Shown here: positions 16,906-24,835 of the stretch, piece by piece | How positions within the stretch are numbered: the first letter of the stretch is position 1 | Layout: each line of letters begins with the position of its first letter | Source: Shimia haliotis | GTDB lineage: Bacteria > Pseudomonadota > Alphaproteobacteria > Rhodobacterales > Rhodobacteraceae | NCBI RefSeq assembly: GCF_900114415.1 | Contig: NZ_FOSZ01000002.1 | Span: forward strand, 1-64,000 | Reading direction: 5' to 3' | DNA: 64,000 nucleotides | Notes under the pieces: generated by a model | Seen by the model: the letters and a program-made list of their open reading frames with translations, nothing else | Database searches by the model: none | Told to the model about the DNA's origin: nothing | Program-made: the position numbers and the translations under genes

Positions 16906-18444
16906 ATGACTCAGCGACCCAACATCGTCGTTATTATGGCCGATCAGCTTACGCCACACTTCACCGGCGCCTATGGCCATCGTACAGCAAAAACCCCTAA
17001 CCTTGACGCGCTCGCGGCCCGCGGCATGAGGTTTGATGCGGCATATTGCAACTCGCCACTTTGTGCGCCCTCGCGGTTTTCACTCATGTCCGGCCAGCTG
17101 ATCAGCCGCATTGCCGCCTATGACAACGCATCCGAATTTCGCGCCTCGGTCCCGACTTTCGCGCACTACCTCAAAGCGTTGGGATATCGCACCTGTCTTT
17201 CGGGCAAAATGCATTTTGTCGGACCTGACCAAAAGCACGGATTTGAGGACCGTGTGACCACCGACATTTACCCGGCTGATTTTGCCTGGACGCCTGATTG
17301 GGAAGCTCACGATGAACGGATCGACAAATGGTACCACAATATGCAAACCGTCAAAGAAAGCGGCGTGGCCCAGGCGACCTATCAAATCGACTATGATGAC
17401 GAGGTTGGCTTTGCTGCCAAGCGCTGGTTGTTTGACGAAGGACGGCGGCGCGCGTCCGGAGATGACGCGCCTTTTGCCATGGTCGCGAGCTTTATCCATC
17501 CACATGATCCTTATGTCGCCCGACCGGAATGGTGGAACCTCTATTCAGATGACGATGTGGACATGCCTGCATATGTCCCTCCGATTGAGGAACAAGACGC
17601 CTTCTCCAAACGCCTTCTGGATGGCATCGAGGCGAGCTACATTCCCCTGAGCGACGAGGAATTGATCCGCGCCCGGCGCGCATACCTTGCCAACGTCAGC
17701 TATTTTGACAGCAAAATTGGCGAGATTGTTCAAACACTCGAAGACATGGGTGAACTTGACAACACCATTGTGATTGTGACCGCCGACCACGGTGACATGC
17801 TGGGCGAGCGCGGCCTGTGGTACAAAATGAACTTCTTTGAGTACTCCGCACGGGTGCCGCTGGTGATGGCAGGCCCCGGCGTGACGACCGGAACAGCCGG
17901 AAACGCCTGCTCTCTTGTCGATATGCTTCCCACGCTCATCGACATAGCCGGCGGGTCGCTCGACATGGTCGGAGAACCGGTTGACGGGCGCAGCCTGATG
18001 CCCTTGGCGCGCGGAAACACCGATCCTGTGGATGAGGCAATTGGCGAATATTGCGCCGAGATGACACCCTATCCGGTGGTGATGATCCGGCGCGGGTCCT
18101 TCAAATATGTGCATTGTGACATCGACCCACCTCAAATGTATGACGTCGTGAATGACCCTCTGGAAACCACCAATCTGGCCGCACATCCTGACCATGTACA
18201 GGTTGCGGCTGATTTTGCGGCAGAAGTTGCACGGCGATGGGATGGCGAAGCTTTGCGGGCCAAAGTCATAGCGACCCAAAAATCGCGTCGGGCATTGCAC
18301 GCGGCGATGGAGGCCGGCGCTGGTGAGGATTGGGATTACAACCCGCCCTCAGACGCATCTCAGCAATACGTGCGCAACCATATGGATTGGGCGGAGGCGA
18401 ATAATTTCTACAGGTTTCCCCCGCTCAAAGAAGAATCAACGTGA
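16906..18444 (+). CDS. betC: choline-sulfatase
   Basis: A 512-residue type I sulfatase. The formylglycine site is SPLCAPSRFSLMSGQ (C53); the metal site begins VVIMADQLTP, and GKMHFVGPDQKHGF with TTDIYPADFAWTPDW is the pattern of choline sulfatases, as is the C-terminal GEDWDYNPPSDASQQY tail. It hydrolyses choline-O-sulfate to choline and sulfate, supplying glycine-betaine synthesis in salt-stressed marine bacteria. No signal peptide, so cytoplasmic. betA/betB are absent here, so it is separated from its usual partners. Its 3' end overlaps the convergent tonB gene by 9 bases. Another sulfate-ester substrate linked to the nearby sulfotransferase is possible but less likely given the motifs. Confidence 0.85.
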   Translation: MTQRPNIVVIMADQLTPHFTGAYGHRTAKTPNLDALAARGMRFDAAYCNSPLCAPSRFSLMSGQLISRIAAYDNASEFRASVPTFAHYLKALGYRTCLSGKMHFVGPDQKHGFEDRVTTDIYPADFAWTPDWEAHDERIDKWYHNMQTVKESGVAQATYQIDYDDEVGFAAKRWLFDEGRRRASGDDAPFAMVASFIHPHDPYVARPEWWNLYSDDDVDMPAYVPPIEEQDAFSKRLLDGIEASYIPLSDEELIRARRAYLANVSYFDSKIGEIVQTLEDMGELDNTIVIVTADHGDMLGERGLWYKMNFFEYSARVPLVMAGPGVTTGTAGNACSLVDMLPTLIDIAGGSLDMVGEPVDGRSLMPLARGNTDPVDEAIGEYCAEMTPYPVVMIRRGSFKYVHCDIDPPQMYDVVNDPLETTNLAAHPDHVQVAADFAAEVARRWDGEALRAKVIATQKSRRALHAAMEAGAGEDWDYNPPSDASQQYVRNHMDWAEANNFYRFPPLKEEST

Positions 18445-19395
18445 GCGCAGCGGGATGGTAAAAACCTGCGACTTGACCTGAAGTTTGGCCGGAGCCTTAG
18501 GCATCCGGCCAGCCTTTTTCACCGCCACCAAAGCCAGCTTATCCAGCCGCGCGTTGCCCGATGATTTCACCAGTTTTGCTCCAAGCACTTGCCCGTTCGC
18601 GGCCACCGAAATTCGAACATGCGCAACCCCTTTGCCTGCTCCCTCAGGAGCTCTATGAGCAACTCGTGCGCGCACCTGAGCCCCCCATTTCTTCAACAAG
18701 CTGACGCGTTTGCTATCCGAAACGCTCGCAATCTGATCCGAGCCGTTGTTGCCTTTAGCAGTCTCTCCTCCGCTCCCCTGCGCTGTCCGCCCAGCGCTGG
18801 CGCTGCTTGCAGCAGACCGCGTTTTTGCAACAGGCACGTCCTTGGGCTTTGGCTTGACAGCAGGTGGAGATGGCTTGGCTTGGGGGGCCATAGGCTTAAC
18901 TGGAGGCATCGGAGTGGGTATCGGCGGGGGCACGGGCGAATCATCGGGCGCTACGGAAGCCACCCGCGGCGGGGCGGCCTCATTCTCGGGCTGCTTTGGA
19001 CTGTCCTGCAAAGCTGGTGCAGCCGCGCCAGACACCGTTGCCGGAGGTGGAGAAGCCACTGGCAGAGGTGGCGCGTCAGCGCTGGTATGTTGCATGCTCA
19101 CGGCCGGCAGCATCGCGGGCGCGACCGGCGTTTCCGGCTGCGGCGCCATCTGCGAGGGCGAAACTTCGGGGGCTGTCATCGCCGGCAACGGAGGAGGAGA
19201 ATCGAGCGGTGGCGTCTCCCATGCCTCGACCATTGCCGCGACGGACGCAGTTGATGCCATCGCAGACAAAAGATCCTGACCTGCGGAACCGGCACTTTGC
19301 AGGCCCTCCTCAAGGTCCGGCGTCGCCAACGCAAGATGGCCTACAGCCACCAGCCCAACAAAGGCGGTTAGCTCAAGTGTTGTTCTTGTGCTCAT
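18436..19395 (-). CDS. tonB: energy transducer TonB
   Basis: A 319-residue protein. One N-terminal membrane helix (LTAFVGLVAVGHLALA), a very long Pro/Ala/Val-rich periplasm-spanning region (about residues 50-210, with PVPPPIPTPMPPVKP) and a C-terminal TonB domain (HVRISVAANGQVLGAKLVKSSGNARLDKLAL). It passes proton-motive force to the outer-membrane receptor. Its ATG overlaps the stop of the second exbD (ATGA), and it is the last gene of the haem operon, so it is probably dedicated to that receptor. Confidence 0.9.
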   Translation of the reverse strand: MSTRTTLELTAFVGLVAVGHLALATPDLEEGLQSAGSAGQDLLSAMASTASVAAMVEAWETPPLDSPPPLPAMTAPEVSPSQMAPQPETPVAPAMLPAVSMQHTSADAPPLPVASPPPATVSGAAAPALQDSPKQPENEAAPPRVASVAPDDSPVPPPIPTPMPPVKPMAPQAKPSPPAVKPKPKDVPVAKTRSAASSASAGRTAQGSGGETAKGNNGSDQIASVSDSKRVSLLKKWGAQVRARVAHRAPEGAGKGVAHVRISVAANGQVLGAKLVKSSGNARLDKLALVAVKKAGRMPKAPAKLQVKSQVFTIPLRSR

Positions 19396-19775
19396 CTGGA
19401 GGTGCTCACCAGTTTGAGGGCCCGCACGCCGTTTGCTGCAAGTTTTGGTAGCAAAGCCGCTATGGTTTCTGCTGCGACCCCCTGATCGGCCCGCAGCATC
19501 AGACTTTCATTTTCCGGAAAGCCCGCCAGTGCAGCCAAAACAGCATCTTCGCCACGTGCGTCTTCAAACGCCATCTCTCCGGAAGCGGAGACAAACAAAA
19601 CACGACGACCCTCCGCCGGAGTATCAATTTCGGCTTCCGGCGGGGTGACGTCAAAGGGTTCTGGCGGCGCGATCTGCGCGGTCATCAGAAAGAAAACAAG
19701 CAGCAGGAAAACCACATTTATCATCGGAATGATGCTTTCGCCCTGAGGGCGACGGGGGGGTGATGTGATGCGCAT
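19392..19775 (-). CDS. exbD: ExbD-like biopolymer transport protein (second copy)
   Basis: A 127-residue protein: short cytoplasmic tail, one helix (PMINVVFLLLVFFLMTA, about 17-33) and a periplasmic domain. The family Asp in the helix (PMIDVVF in the neighbour) is Asn here (PMINVVF), so this copy may lack the proton-conducting residue and act as a structural partner. Three bases separate it from the first exbD, and it overlaps tonB. Confidence 0.88.
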   Translation of the reverse strand: MRITSPPRRPQGESIIPMINVVFLLLVFFLMTAQIAPPEPFDVTPPEAEIDTPAEGRRVLFVSASGEMAFEDARGEDAVLAALAGFPENESLMLRADQGVAAETIAALLPKLAANGVRALKLVSTSR

Positions 19776-19778
19776 GAT

Positions 19779-20156
19779 CTACTCTACCAACACCAACGTT
19801 TCATAGCCTGCGTCTGTCAGGCGCTCCATAACGCTAACCACTCGTTGCAATTGCGCGCCATCGCGCGCCCTCAGTATGATTGCATCATCGTGGCTAAGCA
19901 TCATCGTGCCCAAATCGGCCAAAAGCGCGTCCATCGGGGTCGCGGCTCCGTTAAGGCGCACGGTATCCGGTGCGATATCCACCAGACGTGGCGGCCCTTG
20001 ATAGGGCTTTTCCGAGGCGGCAGTCAGCGGCAGGTCGATTTCAACGTCCATACCAAAGCGCGCCGCGAGCATGAAAAACACCAGCAGCAAAAAAACCACG
20101 TCAATCATCGGAGTGAGACTGGGTTTACGCCGTGCTCGATTGGGCCCGAGATGCAT
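19779..20156 (-). CDS. exbD: ExbD biopolymer transport protein (first copy)
   Basis: A 125-residue protein with the canonical PMIDVVFLLLVFFMLAA helix, including the functional Asp, and a periplasmic domain ending MERLTDAGYETLVLVE. With ExbB it forms the proton-driven motor of TonB. It follows exbB with one base between. Having two different ExbD proteins may give a mixed ExbD pair in the motor. Confidence 0.9.
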   Translation of the reverse strand: MHLGPNRARRKPSLTPMIDVVFLLLVFFMLAARFGMDVEIDLPLTAASEKPYQGPPRLVDIAPDTVRLNGAATPMDALLADLGTMMLSHDDAIILRARDGAQLQRVVSVMERLTDAGYETLVLVE

Positions 20157-20157
20157 T

Positions 20158-20820
20158 TTATTGCGCTGCCGCCAAGGATGGCGCCGCCTGATCGCGCGTC
20201 ATGATGCGCGTTGCGGCATCCTCCATGTCTCCTTGGGCGCGATCCACGACGCTTTCAAACCACGTCAGCGCAACTGATGCCGGAATGGCCACAGCCATGC
20301 CCGCAGCAGTGGTCAGCAGAGCCTCCCAGATGCCTCCTGCCAAGGCGGCAGGATCGGCGCGGGACCCCGCGGCCTGCAGTGTCTGAAATGCGGCAATCAT
20401 CCCGAGCACCGTACCCAAAAGACCCAACAAGGGGGCGATGGTTGCAATAAGTTCGAGTGCCCTCAAACCGCTGCGGGCCTCACTCAGCTGGCGCCGTGCG
20501 ACCCGCTCAACTTCCTCGCGCTGCTCTGCCTCGTCCAACGTGCCTTCAACGCGCTCCGTCATCGCGGCGCGGGCCACAACGGCGCGCAATGAACTGCGCC
20601 CCTCAAGTGCTGCGCGGGCTCCTTGACGGTCGCCTTGTGTCCAAAGGGTCACTGCATATTCCGTGTTTTTTCCGGCCCATGCACCGGCGAGCACAAACCG
20701 CCAAACCTTCCAGAGGATGATTGCTCCCGTCAAAACGGACAGCGCCGTAATCGCCCAGATTGCGGGGCCTCCTTGTTCAAGAAAGGCAAAGGCCTTGGTG
20801 ATGCGGTCATTAAAAAGCAT
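20158..20820 (-). CDS. exbB: ExbB/TolQ-family proton channel subunit
   Basis: A 220-residue inner-membrane protein with three helices: GGPAIWAITALSVLTGAIIL, IATIAPLLGLLGTVLGMIAAF and LLTTAAGMAVAIPASVAL, the last two typical of the MotA/TolQ/ExbB channel domain. The start at 20820 (MLFNDRI) has GGAG before it. It lies between hmuV and exbD, completing a private TonB motor in the haem operon. Confidence 0.9.
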   Translation of the reverse strand: MLFNDRITKAFAFLEQGGPAIWAITALSVLTGAIILWKVWRFVLAGAWAGKNTEYAVTLWTQGDRQGARAALEGRSSLRAVVARAAMTERVEGTLDEAEQREEVERVARRQLSEARSGLRALELIATIAPLLGLLGTVLGMIAAFQTLQAAGSRADPAALAGGIWEALLTTAAGMAVAIPASVALTWFESVVDRAQGDMEDAATRIMTRDQAAPSLAAAQ

Positions 20821-20836
20821 AGAGGACTCCAAGAGG

Positions 20837-21619
20837 TCAGCCGGCTCGGCGCGCAAGGTGCGGCAACAGGAAGGTGCCACTGTCCGGAGCGGCATTTACA
20901 CGAAGGGTGCAGTGATATGCGGCACTGAGGTTTTCATTGGTGAAGACCGCGTTGGGCGCTGCTTGGGCGACCACCCGACCCTCACTGATCAACGCCACTT
21001 GATCGGCAAACATCGCGGTCAGATTCAGGTCGTGCATCACGGCGACAACTCCACCGCCCGCGTCGGCATAGTCCCGTGCGATCTGCATGACTTGAAGCTG
21101 ATGGCCGATGTCGAGCGCCGACACAGGCTCATCAAGGAAAAGCCAACGAGGCTTGCCGTGCCCGACGGGATCCCAGACCTGCGCCAAAACACGCGCCAAC
21201 TGCACGCGCTGCTGTTCGCCTCCGGAAAGCTCCTGATAGAACCGCGCGCCATAGGTCACGAGTCCAACACGATCCAGCGCGTGTTGCACCAGTTCGTGTC
21301 GCGCGGCCGAAATGCCCGAAGCCAACCCCAGCCGCACCACCTCCGAAACGGTAAACGGAAAGGCCAAAGGCGTTGCCTGCGGCAGGACACCCCGCATCGC
21401 CGCAAGTTCCCATGGTTTTGCTGTGTCGATATCCACGCCGTTCAATGTGACCACGCCGGTGTGATCAATTTCACCAGTGACGGCCTTGAGCAATGTGGAC
21501 TTGCCAGACCCATTAGGGCCAACAATAGCAGTCACGGCGCCCCCTTTGGCGTGAAAAGCAACGTCATGCAAAATTTTGCGCTGTCCGTAACTGGCAGAAA
21601 TGTGTTTCGCACTCAGCAT
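20837..21619 (-). CDS. hmuV: haem ABC transporter ATP-binding protein HmuV
   Basis: A 260-residue ATPase: Walker A GPNGSGKSTLLKAVTG, Q-loop LPQATPL, signature LSGGEQQRVQLARVL, Walker B WLFLDEPVSALD and H-loop VMHDLNL. It energises haem import through HmuU. Three bases after the permease stop, same operon. Family HmuV proteins usually run 255-265 residues, as here. Confidence 0.92.
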   Translation of the reverse strand: MLSAKHISASYGQRKILHDVAFHAKGGAVTAIVGPNGSGKSTLLKAVTGEIDHTGVVTLNGVDIDTAKPWELAAMRGVLPQATPLAFPFTVSEVVRLGLASGISAARHELVQHALDRVGLVTYGARFYQELSGGEQQRVQLARVLAQVWDPVGHGKPRWLFLDEPVSALDIGHQLQVMQIARDYADAGGGVVAVMHDLNLTAMFADQVALISEGRVVAQAAPNAVFTNENLSAAYHCTLRVNAAPDSGTFLLPHLARRAG

Positions 21620-21622
21620 GGC

Positions 21623-22696
21623 TTACAAGTCCAGAAGGCCGCGTTGCCGCAGCAAAATCCATAGGAAGAACGGTCCGCCGATGACCGCTGTGATGATCCC
21701 GATTGGCAACTCTGCCGGCGCGATCACGATGCGGCTGATGACATCGGCAAAAATCAAAAGAGACGCGCCCAACAATGCCGAATTGCGCAAGAGATATCGG
21801 TGGTCCGGACCCACGGCGAGGCGCAGCAGATGCGGCACCACGATGCCGACAAACCCGATGCCGCCACTCACCGCCACCGCGGCCCCGACCGCCAAAGCAA
21901 CGGCCAGTATCGCGGTGTTTTTGACCCTCTGCACATCTACGCCCATATGGCTCGCGGCCGCCTCGCCAAGAGCCAGTCCATTCAGACCTTTTGCGATCAA
22001 TGGCATTGCACAGAACGACAAGACAATAAGCGGACCCGCGACGGAGAGCTTGCTCCAGGTCGCGCCGGCCACAGATCCCATGCCCCAGAATGTCAAACTG
22101 CGAAGTTGCGCATCATCCGCGATGTACACCAGCAGCCCGGAAACTGCCCCAGTTAATGCGCCCAGCGCAATACCGGCCAGCAACATCGTCGCAATCGACG
22201 TACGCCCTTTGCGGGTCGAAACGCGATATAGAATGATCGTGCTGATCCAGCTGCCGGCAAAAGCTGCAAATGGCACAAGATGCGGGCCAACCAAAGCCGC
22301 AAGGGACGCGGGAAGGAAGCCGCCCAAGACAATTGCCGCAATGGCTCCAAAGCCAGCACCTGCACTGACCCCGATCAAACCCGGATCCGCCAGAGGATTG
22401 CGAAACAGGCCCTGCATTGCCGCACCGGAAAACGCAAGCGCAGCCCCAACCAGTGCCGCCATAATCGTACGCGGAAGCCGTATGTCCCAAAGCACCACGC
22501 GATCACGCACGGAGAGCGTATTACCCTGCAAACTTTCCCACAGAGCGTTCCACAGTGAAGCGCCCGACGCCCCGACCGCAAGCGACGTGATACAGGCCAC
22601 CGCCAATAGCCCTATCAACCAAAGCGTCAACGCATTCGCGCGGGCGCTCCTGTCAACAGCTTGAGACGCCGCATGCATTTCCATTGTCATCGTCAT
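21623..22696 (-). CDS. hmuU: haem ABC transporter permease HmuU
   Basis: A 357-residue FecCD/BtuC-type permease with about ten membrane helices and the family motifs DIRLPRTIMAALVGAALAFSG and GIIGFVGIVVPH-like GGIGFVGIVVPHLLRL. The dimer forms the inner-membrane pore for haem handed over by HmuT. It starts 5 bases after hmuT. Confidence 0.92.
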   Translation of the reverse strand: MTMTMEMHAASQAVDRSARANALTLWLIGLLAVACITSLAVGASGASLWNALWESLQGNTLSVRDRVVLWDIRLPRTIMAALVGAALAFSGAAMQGLFRNPLADPGLIGVSAGAGFGAIAAIVLGGFLPASLAALVGPHLVPFAAFAGSWISTIILYRVSTRKGRTSIATMLLAGIALGALTGAVSGLLVYIADDAQLRSLTFWGMGSVAGATWSKLSVAGPLIVLSFCAMPLIAKGLNGLALGEAAASHMGVDVQRVKNTAILAVALAVGAAVAVSGGIGFVGIVVPHLLRLAVGPDHRYLLRNSALLGASLLIFADVISRIVIAPAELPIGIITAVIGGPFFLWILLRQRGLLDL

Positions 22697-22701
22697 GATG
22701 G

Positions 22702-23571
22702 TCAGCCCGACACGTCGGCCAGCGATTTGGCCAAAGTGGCAATGGCTTCACCAGTCCGGACCGAAAAGCCGAGCAACAGCATGCCATCCATCCGCACGAC
22801 CGCACCCGCTTGCGCCGCCGGCGTTTGGCCCAACGCCGGATGGGCCAGAATGTCCGCGTCGGTCAAGCTGTGGTCGCCGGTTCGTGACATCATCAAAATC
22901 ACATCCGCCTCACTGGTCACAATCGCCTCTTCGGTCATGGGCTTAAACCCGTCAAACGCAGTGGCGACATTTTCGCCGCCCGCCAACGAGATGATGGCGT
23001 CAGCAGATGTATTGGCCCCACCAACCATCACGCGACCGCCTGCGGCCGACAGTACAAAAATCACCTTAGGTTGGTGATCTCCGGTCACAGAGAACAATGC
23101 CGCTGCGATCTCCGCGTCCACTTTGGCCGCAAGCGCCGCTCCTTTGTCCGGCACATCCAGAACTTCAGCCACCGTTTCGATCCGCGCGCCGATGGCCTCT
23201 CGGGTAAAGCCGCCAGGAACTTCGGTGATCCCGATCGAGGCCTCCCGCAATAAATCCATTGCCTCGGGCGGGCCTGAGCCTTCTTCGGCGAGAATAAAGT
23301 CAGGGTTCACCGACAGGACACCTTCGGGCGACAACCGCCGGATGTAGCCAACGTCCGGCAACGCCAGAGCTTCGGCAGGGTAATTCGACGTGGTGTCGCG
23401 AGCCACAAGGCGATTTTCCTCACCGAGAGCATAGACAATCTCTGTCACGGCACCGCCTACCGAGACAATCCGGCTCGGCGCTTCCTCTGCCTTGACTGCT
23501 GTTCCCAACAACAGGGCCAGCGCGCCGATCATTGCGGATTGAACGCCAATAAGTTTGCTAATCGGGGTCAT
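22702..23571 (-). CDS. hmuT: haem-binding periplasmic protein HmuT
   Basis: A 289-residue solute-binding protein. The N-terminal signal peptide (IGALALLLGTAVKAEEA) directs it to the periplasm. The cluster-A-2 fold is shown by RIVSVGGAVTEIVYALGEENRLVARDTTS split over the first lobe, and GYIRRLSPEGVLSVNPDFIL. It carries haem from the receptor to HmuUV. Overlaps hmuS by 4 bases. Confidence 0.9.
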   Translation of the reverse strand: MTPISKLIGVQSAMIGALALLLGTAVKAEEAPSRIVSVGGAVTEIVYALGEENRLVARDTTSNYPAEALALPDVGYIRRLSPEGVLSVNPDFILAEEGSGPPEAMDLLREASIGITEVPGGFTREAIGARIETVAEVLDVPDKGAALAAKVDAEIAAALFSVTGDHQPKVIFVLSAAGGRVMVGGANTSADAIISLAGGENVATAFDGFKPMTEEAIVTSEADVILMMSRTGDHSLTDADILAHPALGQTPAAQAGAVVRMDGMLLLGFSVRTGEAIATLAKSLADVSG

Positions 23572-24620
23572 GCGGCACCTGCCTGAAAATCCGCCTCAAG
23601 CTGGTCAACAAGCACATTCCATTGCCCTGCTGCGTCCTCATCCCGAAGGACACCGAAGAACTGCACAATCAATGCGCCATCTGCGCCAAAGGCCTCTATC
23701 GAAATAGCAGCCCCTCGGCGGGTGTTTTTTGTCACGGCATAGACTTCGGCAATATGATCTTTGCGAAGGTGAAGATCATGCCCCGCATCCAGAACGTTGA
23801 TCCAAGGCCCCATCTCGACGATGCGTTTGACCGGGCCTGCGTGAATTTCAATACAGCCACGATTGCCGACAAAAATCATGATAGGCGTTTCCGTGTCTGA
23901 GGCGCGGTGCAACAACGCCTCAACCGCCTCCGGACTAATTTTGCGCGCATAGGGGGCGCCGGCAATGCGATACGCACCAAGTCGGTTCATCTTTAACTTG
24001 CGGGTCAGTTGCATGAACTGATGCGTGTCCGTGAGCTTGCCCCACTCCAGTCGCAGCTTGTCGGCGTTCTCTGGATCGCCCTTGACATCTTCAACAGGCG
24101 CACGCACAGACACAACAAGCTGGTCGCACTGATCTTCCACCGCCAAATCGGCCACAATGGTTTTCCACCGCGCAAGATTTGATGTCTCACGCAGGTGAAC
24201 CTTGTGAACCGCGTCACCCGCCGCGTCAAAAATCTGAACGGAACGGCGCACACCTTTGGGCGTCACTTTTTCCACTGCAAAGGCATGCACCCAAAGGCGC
24301 GGGAACATGCGAAGATCGATGTCCTCGTTCACCACCAAAGACGCGTGGTCTCCACCACGGTAATTTTCGTATTTCCCAACCTTTTCAATCACACAGCTCT
24401 CGTTTCGGGTCAGCGCCATTACCTCGCCGAGTTGACCGAAAGCTGCAAAAAGAGTGTCCAGATCATTGGTCACACGCGTCACCCCGTGCCCGATGTGAGC
24501 AGCCACAAGCTGCCCTTCTGAGATGTTGAGTTTGTCTGCGAGATCGCGCTCGCGCAGTGCGTCGTGCTCGACACGGGCTGCGCGAATTTCATGCGAAGAG
24601 ATGGCAGTAGCCGTGGCCAT
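23568..24620 (-). CDS. hmuS: haem-degrading/trafficking protein HmuS
   Basis: A 350-residue cytoplasmic protein of the HemS/HmuS/ChuX family, built of two similar halves; GRNGSCVIE-like TRNESCVIEKVGKYE and a later NRGCIEIHAGPVKRIVEMGPWINV are family signatures. It binds incoming haem and assists iron release. The start at 24620 (MATATAIS) is preferred, with GGAG upstream, over 24683. It is the first gene of the minus-strand operon, divergent from the receptor gene. Confidence 0.9.
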   Translation of the reverse strand: MATATAISSHEIRAARVEHDALRERDLADKLNISEGQLVAAHIGHGVTRVTNDLDTLFAAFGQLGEVMALTRNESCVIEKVGKYENYRGGDHASLVVNEDIDLRMFPRLWVHAFAVEKVTPKGVRRSVQIFDAAGDAVHKVHLRETSNLARWKTIVADLAVEDQCDQLVVSVRAPVEDVKGDPENADKLRLEWGKLTDTHQFMQLTRKLKMNRLGAYRIAGAPYARKISPEAVEALLHRASDTETPIMIFVGNRGCIEIHAGPVKRIVEMGPWINVLDAGHDLHLRKDHIAEVYAVTKNTRRGAAISIEAFGADGALIVQFFGVLRDEDAAGQWNVLVDQLEADFQAGAA

Positions 24621-24694
24621 TGTGCGCTCCTGAGTATCCTGTTTTCGGAAGAGGCAGTCTGGCATGCGATAAAAATGTCGCATTGGCTGGCGCC

Positions 24695-24715
24695 TGTGAT
24701 TGGGTGTGAATCACA
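24695..24715. promoter_or_regulatory. inverted repeat TGTGATT-N7-AATCACA between hmuS and the receptor gene
   Basis: A perfect 7-bp inverted repeat with a 7-base spacer, centred between the divergent haem genes. The spacing (TGTGA-N11-TCACA) is too wide for a standard CRP/FNR site (N6). Probably an operator for another dimeric regulator. Confidence 0.5.
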
Positions 24716-24718
24716 TTG

Positions 24719-24747
24719 TTGACAGAATTAATCAGATTTCTTAATGC
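24719..24747 (+). promoter_or_regulatory. candidate promoter with iron box (TGA-N9-TCA) for the haem receptor
   Basis: TTGACA at 24719-24724 could be a -35 element, with a weak TAATGC 17 bases on. TGA-N9-TCA at 24720-24734 fits the iron-rhodo-box bound by RirA-type regulators in Rhodobacterales and overlaps that -35, which suits repression when iron is sufficient. The motif is short, so chance occurrence is possible. Confidence 0.5.
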
Positions 24748-24835
24748 CGCGCAAGTCACCACGAAAATTCGTGGGGCAAACACTCACAATATCGCCAGCT
24801 CCTTAGCCAGCAGTTCTCAACTGGAAGGGGAAATT

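Noticed and set aside
16641-17000. 119-codon frame starting at the HlyD stop
   Set aside because: Overlaps the sulfatase start in another frame and shows no domain.
17545-18300. 251-codon frame opposite the sulfatase gene
   Set aside because: Antisense shadow; the sulfatase motifs are on the plus strand.
20663-21664. 333-codon plus-strand frame opposite hmuV and exbB
   Set aside because: Antisense shadow of well-supported ABC ATPase and ExbB genes.
24695-24715. CRP/FNR site upstream of the haem receptor
   Set aside because: The half-sites are 11 bases apart instead of 6, so it is listed only as an unassigned palindrome.
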